DNA from: a bacterium
Lineage (GTDB): Bacteria; Chloroflexota; Dehalococcoidia; Tepidiformales; Tepidiformaceae
DNA: 64,000 nucleotides
Direction: 5' to 3'
Assembly (NCBI GenBank): GCA_003577245.1
Contig: QEVS01000001.1
Location: 124,001-188,000, forward strand
Made by a program: the position numbers and the translations under genes. How positions within the stretch are numbered: the stretch's first letter is position 1; every line of letters begins with the position of its first letter. The notes beneath the pieces are model-generated. The model saw only the letters and a list, made by a program, of their open reading frames with translations, was not told the origin of the DNA and did not search any database. Below, one piece after another: positions 16,864-25,302 of the stretch.

Positions 16864-18126
16864 TTGAAAATCCACGAATACCAGGCCCGCGACCTGCTCG
16901 CGAAGCATGGCGTCCCCGTCCCCCGCGGCCGCGTCGCCGCCACCCCCGCCGAAGCGCGCGCCATTGCCCAGGAGCTCGGCGGCAAAGTGGTGGTCAAGGC
17001 CCAGATCCATGCCGGGGGCCGCGGCAAGGGCCGCCTCGTCGCCTCGAATGAGACGGCCGCCATGTTCCAGCGCCTTGTCGCAGACCCCGCGAACAACTCC
17101 GGGCAGGTCAAGGGCGATCGCGTGGGCGGAGTGCGCCTCGCCGATACCCCGGCCGAAGCCGAAGCGGCGGCGGCTGCCATCCTCGGCAAACACCTCGTCT
17201 CGGTACAGACCGGTCCCGAAGGGAAGCTCGTCAAGCATGTGCTCGTCGCCGAGCAGACAGACGTGGCGAAGGAGTACTACCTGGCCATCATCATAGATGG
17301 CGGAGCGGCCGCCCCCCTCATCATGGCCTCCACGGAGGGTGGCCAGGAGATCGAGGTCGTTGCCCACAACAACCCCAATGCCATCGTTCGCGTCAGCGTG
17401 AACCCCGGCGCCGGCCTTCAGCCCTACGTTGGCCGCCGGCTCGCTACCCGGCTCGGATTCAAGGACGACCAGGCGGCCCAGTTCGGAAAGCTGATCGAGG
17501 CTCTCTACCGGGCCTTCGAAGCCAGCGACGCCAGCATGGTCGAAGTCAACCCCCTGGTGGTCACCACCGATGGCCGCGTGGTTGCCCTCGATGCCAAGGT
17601 CAACGTCGATGACAACGCCCTCTTCCGCCAGAAGGAAATCGCCGCGCTACGCGACAAGGACGAAGAAGACCCCCTCGAGGTGATGGCGGGCGACCTCGGC
17701 GTCGCCAACTTCATCAAGCTCGATGGCAACATCGGCTGCGTCGTCAACGGCGCCGGCCTCGCCATGGCCACCATGGACACCATCAAGCTGGCGGGCGGCG
17801 AACCGGCGAACTTCCTCGACATCGGCACCGTCAACGACCCCCAGCGCGTGGTCAGCGCGCTCAAAGTCATTATCGAAGACCCCTCGGTCAAGGCCATCCT
17901 CGTCAACATCTTTGGCGGCATGGCGCGCGTCGACATCATCGCCCAGGGTGTCATCGAAGCCAGCAAGCAGCTCGACCTGAAAGTCCCCGTGGTCATGCGG
18001 CTGATCGGCACCAACCTCGCCGAAGGTGAGAAGCTGCTCGAAGAGTCGGGCCTCAAGGTCATCCGCGCTCGCGAACTCGCCGACGCGGCGAAGAAGGCCG
18101 TTGAGGCTGCGAACTCCGCCGCGTGA
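16864..18126 (+). CDS. sucC: Succinyl-CoA synthetase beta subunit (ADP-forming type)
   Basis: 420-aa ATP-grasp subunit that, with SucD, interconverts succinyl-CoA and succinate with substrate-level phosphorylation. Family segments: KIHEYQARDLLAKHGVPVP, KAQIHAGGRGKG, MASTEGGQEIE, EVNPLVV, DGNIGCVVNGAGLAMATMD and VNIFGGMARVD. Start is TTG behind GGAGA because family homology begins at KIHEYQ. Two oddities: an insert of about 25 residues after KGRLVASNE (NNSGQVKGDRVGG region), and the normally invariant LDVGGGA loop reads LDIGTVND (residues 319-325). sucD is not adjacent; the next gene is convergent. It could therefore be a divergent acyl-CoA ligase subunit. Confidence 0.88.
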   Translation: MKIHEYQARDLLAKHGVPVPRGRVAATPAEARAIAQELGGKVVVKAQIHAGGRGKGRLVASNETAAMFQRLVADPANNSGQVKGDRVGGVRLADTPAEAEAAAAAILGKHLVSVQTGPEGKLVKHVLVAEQTDVAKEYYLAIIIDGGAAAPLIMASTEGGQEIEVVAHNNPNAIVRVSVNPGAGLQPYVGRRLATRLGFKDDQAAQFGKLIEALYRAFEASDASMVEVNPLVVTTDGRVVALDAKVNVDDNALFRQKEIAALRDKDEEDPLEVMAGDLGVANFIKLDGNIGCVVNGAGLAMATMDTIKLAGGEPANFLDIGTVNDPQRVVSALKVIIEDPSVKAILVNIFGGMARVDIIAQGVIEASKQLDLKVPVVMRLIGTNLAEGEKLLEESGLKVIRARELADAAKKAVEAANSAA

Positions 18127-18163
18127 CCCCCTGCGCCGCGCGCATCCTTCCCACGTAGCCCCG

Positions 18164-18196
18164 TCCAAGGGCGGCTGTCCGTAGGCCGCCCTTGGA
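18164..18196. terminator. Stem-loop terminator between convergent genes
   Basis: TCCAAGGGCGGC (18164-18175) pairs perfectly with GCCGCCCTTGGA (18185-18196), 12 bp with a 9-nt loop. It lies between sucC (+) and the FTR catalytic gene (-). It lacks a T run, so termination may be partial or protein-aided. Confidence 0.6.
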
Positions 18197-18209
18197 TACG
18201 AGTAGCGGG

Positions 18210-18659
18210 CTACTCCGCTCCCTGCTGCTTCTGCAAGGCGTGCCAGAGGCCGCGACCCTGGCCGGGCGTGGGGTCCTTCACCAGGCCGTAGATCTCCCGG
18301 CCTTCGTGGTCCTCCGGCAGATACTCGGTGATTGGCAGCCCCTCTTCCGTTACGAAGAGCAGACAGTGGCAGTACTTGTAGATCTGCATCTCGTCGCACG
18401 CGCAAATCCACGTCCGGCGTTTCGCTTCCTCTTCCCTCGGCAGGTAGAGACCCTCCGGCCACGTGCCGTCCGCGTCCTTTGAGGGGTAGAAGTTACACGG
18501 GCAAATCGGCCGCCCGTACTGGTCGATGTTCGCTGCAAGGCCCAGGACCACGCCTTCGGTGATGAACCGGTCAGGGTGCAGAAACGTACCCGACTTGGCG
18601 GCGTACTTCTCGGCGTAGTTCCACATCTTGCGCATCGACTCCGGGCTTGGCTCGTTCAT
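18210..18659 (-). CDS. Ferredoxin-thioredoxin reductase catalytic subunit-like protein
   Basis: 149-aa [4Fe-4S] disulfide reductase subunit. The cysteine pattern is CPC (53-55), CAC (86-88), eight residues, then CHC (97-99) followed by LLF, as in FTR catalytic subunits. These pass electrons from ferredoxin through the cluster to a thioredoxin disulfide. The gap between CPC and CAC is 30 residues rather than the 16 of plant and cyanobacterial enzymes (residues 56-85). No variable subunit, ferredoxin or thioredoxin gene is nearby, so it may work alone or with another partner. Start chosen at the ATG behind GGGGAG. Confidence 0.85.
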   Translation of the reverse strand: MNEPSPESMRKMWNYAEKYAAKSGTFLHPDRFITEGVVLGLAANIDQYGRPICPCNFYPSKDADGTWPEGLYLPREEEAKRRTWICACDEMQIYKYCHCLLFVTEEGLPITEYLPEDHEGREIYGLVKDPTPGQGRGLWHALQKQQGAE

Positions 18660-18718
18660 CTCTCCCCTTTGCTCCCTGCTCTTGTACGTGTGATTCTTCC
18701 CCGCGGGCGACGCCCGGG

Positions 18719-19243
18719 TCAGATTGTCAGCCCCCCGAGTCCCTGCACGCCGCGAACGTACTCGATCTCGCCCACGTGACGATAACCGTGCGTAAGGCAG
18801 ACCCCGAAGAGTCCGTTCCACAGCGACATCTCGCCCAGCGGCTTGATGGTCACCTTCAGCCGGTCGAACTCCTCGGCGGAAAGTCCCCCCAGGAACTCGT
18901 CAGTCGCCGCCCACACCTTCGACTGGTACTCGTGCCAGCCTCCGACGTCCGTGATCAGGATGGCATTCGCCTCGTCGCTGGTCATGCCCGTCCCCTGGCT
19001 CGTGCGCGGCAGCCCGAACCGCTCGTCATAGGCGCCCGCAAGCCAGACCGTGTTCCTGCGCTGCGCTACGTAGTTGACGATGTTGTCTTCCGTTCGCACA
19101 TAGTGCCAGAGGCTGAAGAAGGCGCTCACTCCACCTTCGGCCGGCCGAAAGTTCAGCTGGTCCGCGGTCATGCCATCGGCCACCGTGTCAAGCATCTTGT
19201 GCACGTCGCGCAGGCCGTTCCGAAGGATCTCGTGGGGTGTCAT
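18719..19243 (-). CDS. DinB-like four-helix metal-binding protein
   Basis: 174-aa protein with the DinB/YfiT-like pattern: His47 in FSLWHYVR on helix 2, and His152 plus His156 in CLTHGYRHVGEIEYVRG on helix 4 form the expected metal triad. Family members bind Ni or Zn; some are thiol S-transferases and most are uncharacterised. The ATG follows GGGAGG at 6 nt. It lies upstream of the FTR gene on the same strand (59-bp gap), so the two may be cotranscribed; a link to thiol redox chemistry is only suggestive. Confidence 0.8.
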   Translation of the reverse strand: MTPHEILRNGLRDVHKMLDTVADGMTADQLNFRPAEGGVSAFFSLWHYVRTEDNIVNYVAQRRNTVWLAGAYDERFGLPRTSQGTGMTSDEANAILITDVGGWHEYQSKVWAATDEFLGGLSAEEFDRLKVTIKPLGEMSLWNGLFGVCLTHGYRHVGEIEYVRGVQGLGGLTI

Positions 19244-19353
19244 CAGCGCCTCCCTGTCCCACCGATCATTGCCGCCCGGTGAATCTGCTGTCCACCCCGG
19301 CGGCCCGCGTGCTAGCCTTCGCTTCCAGCACGCCCGGTCTTGGGAGGATCGAG

Positions 19354-19929
19354 ATGACGGCCGGCCCGTCAATCCAGGTGCATCCACTCACGCCCGAACG
19401 GTGGGACCATCTCGTGCAGCTCTTCGGCGCTCACGGCGCCAGCAGCGGCTGCTGGTGCATGTGGTGGCGACAGACCGCGTCCGAGTTTGCTGCAAAGGCC
19501 GGCGAGAAGAACCGCGAGGAGTTCCGTGCCATCGTCGCGAGCGAACGCGTCCCCGGTCTCCTCGCCTACGAAAAAGGCGTCCCCGTTGGCTGGTGCTCTA
19601 TCGGCCCCCGCGAGGATTTCGGCCGCCTCAACCGGTCTCCCACGCTCAAGCGCGTCGATGACTCCCCCGCCTGGTCAATCGTTTGCTTCTACATCAAACC
19701 GCGGAGCCGCGGGAAGGGTGTGGGCGCCGCTCTGCTCCAGGCTGCCGTGGCGCACGCCGTCTCCCGGGGGGCGAGTGTGGTCGAAGGCTACCCCCTCGAC
19801 GAATCAACCGGCCCCGTGACCAACGCCGGCGCCTTCACCGGCGTGCTCGCCATGTTCCGCGAGGCCGGCTTCAAAGAAGTGGCCCGCCGCTCTGCGCGCC
19901 GGCCCATCATGCGGCGCGAAATCAGTTAG
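19354..19929 (+). CDS. GNAT-family N-acetyltransferase
   Basis: 191-aa acetyl-CoA-dependent acyltransferase. The acetyl-CoA loop is visible in FYIKPRSRGKGVGAALLQAAVAHA (R/Q-x-x-G-x-G/A type), preceded by VGWCSIGPRE on strand 4 and followed by MFREAGFKEVARR. The N-terminal part has a Cys/Trp cluster (SGCWCMWWRQ). The start was set at the ATG behind GGGAGGATCGAG. The substrate is unknown. It is divergent from the DinB-like gene and converges on the response regulator with a 3-bp gap. Confidence 0.85.
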   Translation: MTAGPSIQVHPLTPERWDHLVQLFGAHGASSGCWCMWWRQTASEFAAKAGEKNREEFRAIVASERVPGLLAYEKGVPVGWCSIGPREDFGRLNRSPTLKRVDDSPAWSIVCFYIKPRSRGKGVGAALLQAAVAHAVSRGASVVEGYPLDESTGPVTNAGAFTGVLAMFREAGFKEVARRSARRPIMRREIS

Positions 19930-19932
19930 CCG

Positions 19933-20700
19933 TCACGCCGCCCTCGGTGGCGCCTCCAGCGCGTATCCCGAGCCCCAGCGATTGACGATGTAGACGGGAT
20001 GGCTCGGGTCGTCTTCCAGCTTCTGCCTCAAGTAGCGGACATAAAGACGCAGGTAGTGTGTCTCGCTCGAGTACTGGTTTCCCCATACCCGGGCAATCAG
20101 CGCCTTCGACGGGACCACCTCTCCCGGGTGCTCGGCCAGCGTCATGAGCAGCCTGAATTCCGTCGGTGAAAGCGGAACCACCGTTCCCCGCTTGCGTACC
20201 ACCTGGCCCGCCGGGTCGATTTCTATCTCCCCGACGCTGAGAATCGCCCTCTCCTCCGCCTGGCGCGGCCGGTCCTCATTCGAGTGCCGGTCCATTCGCC
20301 GGAATGCCGCTCGCAGGCGGAGGTCGATCTCCTCGGTGTGGCAGTTGGGGCGGGCATACGTATCGGCGCCGGCCTCGAAGCACCGAAGCATCTCTCCCAG
20401 TGCCCCCGTGCAGCCAACAACGATCAAGGCTGCCTCGCTCACCTCACGGATTCGAGCGGTTACTTCCGCCGGGAACCCCACCTCGCGCCCGAGGTCCACC
20501 ACCACCGCGTGGGGCTCCAGCTCGGCCACGAAACCGGGCGCCCCGCCGGGGTCGCCGCAGGCCGCCACCCGGTATCCCATCTCCTCCAGCCCGCGAGCAC
20601 GGTCATAGGCCCGTTCGAGACCCTCCGACACCACCACCGCACGCATTCCGACCAACGGTGGCAGGCCAGGCCCTTCGACAGATGTCTTGACGCGCTCCAT
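19933..20700 (-). CDS. OmpR-type response regulator with atypical receiver
   Basis: 255-aa protein: receiver-like domain (about residues 18-130) and a C-terminal winged helix (about 150-250; LSPTEFRLLMTLAEHPGEVV, YLRLYVRYLRQKLEDDP, VNRWGSGYAL). The receiver keeps an Asp (about 69, in VVVDLG), but the N-terminal acidic pair is reduced to one Glu (VVVSEG) and the conserved Lys of the K-P motif is Arg (YARPN). Phosphorylation is therefore doubtful, as in atypical OmpR regulators that act without a kinase. No kinase is adjacent. The ATG at 20700 has GGAGG at 7 nt; a GTG one codon earlier is possible. Confidence 0.85.
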   Translation of the reverse strand: MERVKTSVEGPGLPPLVGMRAVVVSEGLERAYDRARGLEEMGYRVAACGDPGGAPGFVAELEPHAVVVDLGREVGFPAEVTARIREVSEAALIVVGCTGALGEMLRCFEAGADTYARPNCHTEEIDLRLRAAFRRMDRHSNEDRPRQAEERAILSVGEIEIDPAGQVVRKRGTVVPLSPTEFRLLMTLAEHPGEVVPSKALIARVWGNQYSSETHYLRLYVRYLRQKLEDDPSHPVYIVNRWGSGYALEAPPRAA

Positions 20701-20771
20701 CACTCAGCCTCCCCGCGAACTCGGGCAAATCCCCAATGTGCTGCACGGCTCCCCCATTCGACAGCTACTGC

Positions 20772-21512
20772 ATGAGGGTTCTTACACCCTTCGGCGCGGT
20801 CCTCCTTTGCGGTGCGCTCAGTTCCGCTCTGGTGGCCGGTCGCGCCTGGCTGCCTGCCGGTGCCGTGCAGGCCAATGAGCCCGCATCTGTAGCATCGGCA
20901 GCCACGCCCCCAAACCCGCGTTTCTCCAACGCGATTCCAACATCTGTCACCAACGTGCAACCGGCTCCCGAGACCCCGGTGAGCCAGGCGCCGTCGCCGG
21001 ATCCGTCTCCTGCTGCCACGGCGCCTTCCCCCGCCCTCCCTCTCCCGCAGCAGGTCGAACCCGCCCGTGAGGTTCAGCCGCTCAGCACCGGTATCGCCCC
21101 CACCACCGGCCCGGCTTCATCACCCGAAAAGAGCGACGAGCTCATAAGGCTCATGAACGGCGCACGTGAGCGGGAAGGCCGGGAACCCTTCGTTCGCGAC
21201 CCCGAACTCGATGAGGTGGCGCTCGTCCGGGCGCGCGACCTCGTGGCCAACCAGTATTTCGACCACTACGGGCCCGATGGTTCCAGCGCCTTCTCGGAGC
21301 TCGCCCTTCGCGGCCGGCGCTACCAGTTGGCCGGCGAAAACCTCGCCCGCAACAACTACCCGGGAACGCGCTCCGTCCCGGCCGCATTCGACGGGCTCAT
21401 GGCCAGCCCGGGCCACCGCGCGAACATCCTTGAGGAGCGCTTCGGAAGGGTGGGCGTGGCCGTTGTCCCCAGCGGGCGCCTCTGGGTCTACGTCACCGTC
21501 TTCACGGATTGA
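20772..21512 (+). CDS. Exported CAP/SCP-domain protein
   Basis: About 246 aa. An N-terminal hydrophobic stretch (LTPFGAVLLCGALSSALVAG) acts as signal peptide or anchor. Then comes a Pro/Ala/Thr-rich linker (about residues 35-120) and a C-terminal CAP domain (about 125-246) with LIRLMNGAREREG, YFDHYGPDG, AGENLARNN and SPGHRANILEERFGRVGV. This is the bacterial YkwD-like branch; the domain is widespread on bacterial surfaces and its activity is mostly unknown. An ATG 12 codons upstream is an alternative; I prefer 20772 because the signal peptide starts there. Confidence 0.85.
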   Translation: MRVLTPFGAVLLCGALSSALVAGRAWLPAGAVQANEPASVASAATPPNPRFSNAIPTSVTNVQPAPETPVSQAPSPDPSPAATAPSPALPLPQQVEPAREVQPLSTGIAPTTGPASSPEKSDELIRLMNGAREREGREPFVRDPELDEVALVRARDLVANQYFDHYGPDGSSAFSELALRGRRYQLAGENLARNNYPGTRSVPAAFDGLMASPGHRANILEERFGRVGVAVVPSGRLWVYVTVFTD

Positions 21513-21542
21513 CCCTGCCCGCGAACCGCCGCCAGTGGTAGA

Positions 21543-21619
21543 TGGTGGGCGATGAGGGGCTCGAACCCCCGACCCCCTCGGTGTAAACGAGGTGCTCTGA
21601 CCGGCTGAGCTAATCGCCC
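21543..21619 (-). tRNA. tRNA-Val (anticodon UAC)
   Basis: 77 nt with encoded CCA. Acceptor GGGCGAT pairs with ATCGCCC, discriminator A. The D arm starts TAGCTCAG, the anticodon stem CCTCG/CGAGG holds TTTACAC with anticodon TAC, and the T arm is GGGGGTTCGAGCCCCT. Confidence 0.97.
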
Positions 21620-21849
21620 CGGGGCCCAGTGTATCGCCATCCGCCCCAGCGGTCGCTTGCACAAAGACCGTTCTCCGATTCATGATGCGCATCGAGGTTA
21701 GCCCGCCGCCGCTTTAAGCTGGGTCAATTGTCCATATTCAAGATGGTTGCCCGGCTGCGAGTGATCCGCGGGTTGCCCTTTTCCGGGGGATGAATCATGA
21801 AGCAGGTTGTCGCCGCCAGGCTCTCCCCGCCCCGACGAGGTCTGTGGCT

Positions 21850-22623
21850 GTGAGACGGCATGTAATCGCAGCGGTTGCGGTCTGGGTAGTTCTGACTGCC
21901 ATCGGAGAGACGCTCGCCCTTGCCGACCTCTACCCCACCGTGGGGTCGAGCGAAGCCGAGGATTTCGACCGGATCTTCCGGATCCTCATCGTCATGGGCA
22001 TGCCCGTCTTCACCTTCGTCATTGCCGTGCTGTTCTACTGCGTCATCCGCTTCGGCAGCTTTGGCAAACCCTCGGAAGATGGTCCCGCCTACCGCGGCGC
22101 CGGGCTCGGTCCACGGGTCTGGCTGGCGGTCACGGGGTCACTCGCCCTGACGGTCATGATCTTCCCGGGGCTCACCGGCCTGGCCGAGCTTCAGCCCGAC
22201 AAGAGCGGCTACGGCTGGGGCGAATCCAATGCCGAGCTCGTCGTTCGTGTCGTTGGCTTTCGCTGGTCCTGGACCATGGAATACGCCGATGCAGGCGTCA
22301 CCGTCAGCACCGCCCAGGGCAAGGAGCTGGTGCTGCCCGTCGACACCCACGTGAAGTTCGAGATTGAGTCGACCGACGTCATCCATTCCTTCTGGATCCC
22401 CGCCTTCCGGATGAAGATCGACGCCCTCCCCGGGCGCACGACCCACATGACCGTGAAGACGACCGCGCTGGGCCGCTTCGAAGACGACGACGCCTACCGC
22501 GTGCAATGCGCCGAACTTTGCGGGCTCGACCACTCAACCATGACCTTCCCCGTGCGCGTCGTGCCCCGCGCTGAGTTCGAACAGTGGCTGCAAAGCCAGA
22601 AGCCCGCCGCAACGGCCCAGTAG
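21850..22623 (+). CDS. coxB: Cytochrome c oxidase subunit II
   Basis: About 257 aa. Two transmembrane helices (AAVAVWVVLTAIGETLAL and IVMGMPVFTFVIAVLFYCVI) lead to an external cupredoxin domain. The binuclear CuA ligands are visible: a His in STDVIHSFWIPAF, then CAELCGLDHSTM giving Cys-x-Glu-x-Cys, His and Met. It receives electrons from cytochrome c or another donor and passes them to haem a in subunit I. No cytochrome c domain is fused. I prefer the GTG at 21850 (GAGG 9 nt upstream); an ATG at 21790 in frame would add 20 residues that do not look like a family N-terminus. Confidence 0.92.
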   Translation: MRRHVIAAVAVWVVLTAIGETLALADLYPTVGSSEAEDFDRIFRILIVMGMPVFTFVIAVLFYCVIRFGSFGKPSEDGPAYRGAGLGPRVWLAVTGSLALTVMIFPGLTGLAELQPDKSGYGWGESNAELVVRVVGFRWSWTMEYADAGVTVSTAQGKELVLPVDTHVKFEIESTDVIHSFWIPAFRMKIDALPGRTTHMTVKTTALGRFEDDDAYRVQCAELCGLDHSTMTFPVRVVPRAEFEQWLQSQKPAATAQ

Positions 22624-22632
22624 GAGGAATAG

Positions 22633-24480
22633 ATGTACGCACTCTTTTCCGTCGCCAGTGGCCTTGGCACCGGGCTGATCGGCTTCTACCTCGGCCTTGG
22701 TCTTGTCGCCATTGTGCGCGGCCTGACGGGCCACGATGCCTACGACGAACAGGTGAGCATCACCTTCGGCTACGTCTTCGGTCTCATCGGCTGGCTCATG
22801 GGCGTCGGCATGTGGGGAGCCTGGGGGAGGGAATGGTTCGGCCTGCGCACCTACTGGCGTAAGGCGCCCGGCTGGCAGCGCTACTTCACCTTCAGCCCCG
22901 ACCACAAGGTCATCGGCCTCCAGTACCTGGTCACCTTCATCATCGTCTTCCTCCTCGCCGGGCTCGGGGCCATGCTCATGCGCTGGGAGCTCATGGAAAG
23001 CGGCATGCAGCTCTTCAACCACGACCAGTACAACGCCGTCATGGGGCTCCACGGGATCCTTATGGTGGCCGTGGCGGTCGCTGCCGTCGTCGGCGGGCTC
23101 GGCAACTACTTCGTCCCGCTCATGATCGGCGCCGAAGATATGGCCTTCCCGCGCCTCAACGCCCTCACCTACTGGCTCATTCCTCCCGTCGCCGCGATGC
23201 TCCTGTCCACCCCGTTCCTCGGTGGCATCGAGCACGGCTGGACCGCCTACCCGCCCCTGTCCGTTGTCACCGATAGCTCCCAGGTCCTCTTCGGCCTCGC
23301 CGTCATCACCTTCGGCCTCACGTCCATCCTGGGCGGCCTCAACTTCATCATCACCATCATCTACATGCGCGCTCCCGGCCTAACCTGGGGCAAGCTCCCC
23401 ATCTTCGTCTGGTCAATGTTCGTGACCTCCTGGATGGCACTCCTCTACACCCAGGGCTTCGCCGTCGCCCTCCTCATGGTCCTGCTCGATCGCATCGCCG
23501 GCATGAGCTTCTTCAACGCCGAAACGGGCGGCGACCCGCTCCTCTACCAGCACGTCTTCTGGTTCTACTCCCACCCGGCCGTCTACATCATGGTCCTCCC
23601 CGGGTTCGGCATCGCCCTCGAAGTGATCAGCCACTTCTCTCGCAAGCCCCTCTTTGCCTACCGCTATGCCGTCGGTGGCCTGCTCGGAATCCTTGGCCTT
23701 GGCGGAGTCGTCTGGGCCCATCACATGTTCACCTCGGGCATGCCCAACTACCTCCACGGCCCCTTCCTCGTCGCCACCGAGGCCATCTCCATCCCCACCG
23801 GGCTCGTGTTCCTCGCCGCCCTGGGCACCATCTGGATGGGCAGGCTCTGGCTCCGCACGCCGATGCTCTTCGGCCTCGCCGTCATCTTCAACTTCGCCTG
23901 CGGTGGCGTCACCGGCATCTTCCTTGCCGATGTCCCGACCGACATCCACCTGCAGGACACCTACTTCGTTGTGGCCCACTTCCACTACACCATCGTGGGC
24001 GGAGAGATCTTCGGCCTCTTCGCCGGCATCTACTACTGGTTCCCCAAGATGACCGGCCGCATGTACAACGAGAAGCTGGCCCAGCTCCACTTCTGGTGGA
24101 TGTTCATCAGCTTCAACGTCACCTTCTTTGTGATGCATTGGCCCGGCATCCAGGGAATGAACCGTCGCATCGCCGACTACCCGGAATCCCTGGAGAACGT
24201 GAACCTCTTCGTCAGCATCTCCGCCTTCCTTCTGGGCGCCAGCTTCATCGTCTTCGTCTACAACATGGTCTACTCCTGGATCCGCGGCCCGGTTGCCGAG
24301 GCCAACCCCTGGGCCGCACGAACCATCGAGTGGCAGATCCCCTCGCCACCTCCCGTCGAGAACTTCCCCGAGCCGCCCCTGGTCAAGGGCCATCCTTACG
24401 ACTACGGGGTGCCCGGCTCAGTGCACGCCGTCTTCCCGGGCGCGGCAACCCTCCCCGCTGGCGGCGGAGGCGGTCAGTGA
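22633..24480 (+). CDS. coxA: Cytochrome c oxidase subunit I, A2 type
   Basis: 615-aa haem-copper oxidase core. An extra N-terminal two-helix region (residues 1-75) precedes the canonical start (FTFSPDHKVIGLQYL). Haem a ligands are His140 (GLHGILM) and His451; haem a3 ligand is His449 (AHFHYTIVGG). CuB ligands are His314 in FYSHPAVY and His363-His364 in WAHHMFTSG, with Tyr318 as the cross-linked tyrosine. The Glu of the usual GHPEV proton-channel motif is replaced by the YSHPAV form that defines A2-type oxidases. Preceded by a strong AGGAGG and 9 bp from coxB. Confidence 0.96.
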   Translation: MYALFSVASGLGTGLIGFYLGLGLVAIVRGLTGHDAYDEQVSITFGYVFGLIGWLMGVGMWGAWGREWFGLRTYWRKAPGWQRYFTFSPDHKVIGLQYLVTFIIVFLLAGLGAMLMRWELMESGMQLFNHDQYNAVMGLHGILMVAVAVAAVVGGLGNYFVPLMIGAEDMAFPRLNALTYWLIPPVAAMLLSTPFLGGIEHGWTAYPPLSVVTDSSQVLFGLAVITFGLTSILGGLNFIITIIYMRAPGLTWGKLPIFVWSMFVTSWMALLYTQGFAVALLMVLLDRIAGMSFFNAETGGDPLLYQHVFWFYSHPAVYIMVLPGFGIALEVISHFSRKPLFAYRYAVGGLLGILGLGGVVWAHHMFTSGMPNYLHGPFLVATEAISIPTGLVFLAALGTIWMGRLWLRTPMLFGLAVIFNFACGGVTGIFLADVPTDIHLQDTYFVVAHFHYTIVGGEIFGLFAGIYYWFPKMTGRMYNEKLAQLHFWWMFISFNVTFFVMHWPGIQGMNRRIADYPESLENVNLFVSISAFLLGASFIVFVYNMVYSWIRGPVAEANPWAARTIEWQIPSPPPVENFPEPPLVKGHPYDYGVPGSVHAVFPGAATLPAGGGGGQ

Positions 24481-24534
24481 CCCCGTTCACCATCTCTGCA
24501 ATGCCGGCCCCAGGCCGGGTAGGGGGCATCATCA

Positions 24535-24731
24535 ATGGGTAGCTACAGGATTGGCTGGATCATGGCAGTGTGGCTGCTGGTCCTGATCGCCGTCGACTTC
24601 TCCATTGCCCAGTGGGTCGACCACAAGCAGCTTCGCTTCTCGCTGCTCACCATCGGCACCTTCGCCGAAGCCGTACCCATTGCCTACTACTTCATGCACA
24701 TCTCACGCGTCTGGCGCGGGGAGGTCCACTG

Positions 24732-24732
<1 letters not shown>
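24535..24732 (+). CDS. Small cytochrome c oxidase subunit IV-like membrane protein
   Basis: 65-aa protein with two predicted helices (IGWIMAVWLLVLIAVDFSIA and LLTIGTFAEAVPIAYYFMHI) and ends HISRVWRGEVH. Size, topology, the YYFMHI-type second helix and position between coxA and coxC match prokaryotic subunit IV, thought to help assembly or stability. The stop TGA shares its A with the coxC start, so translation is coupled. Confidence 0.8.
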
Positions 24733-25286
<554 letters not shown>

Positions 25287-25302
25287 GGGCGGAGCGCCGG
25301 CC

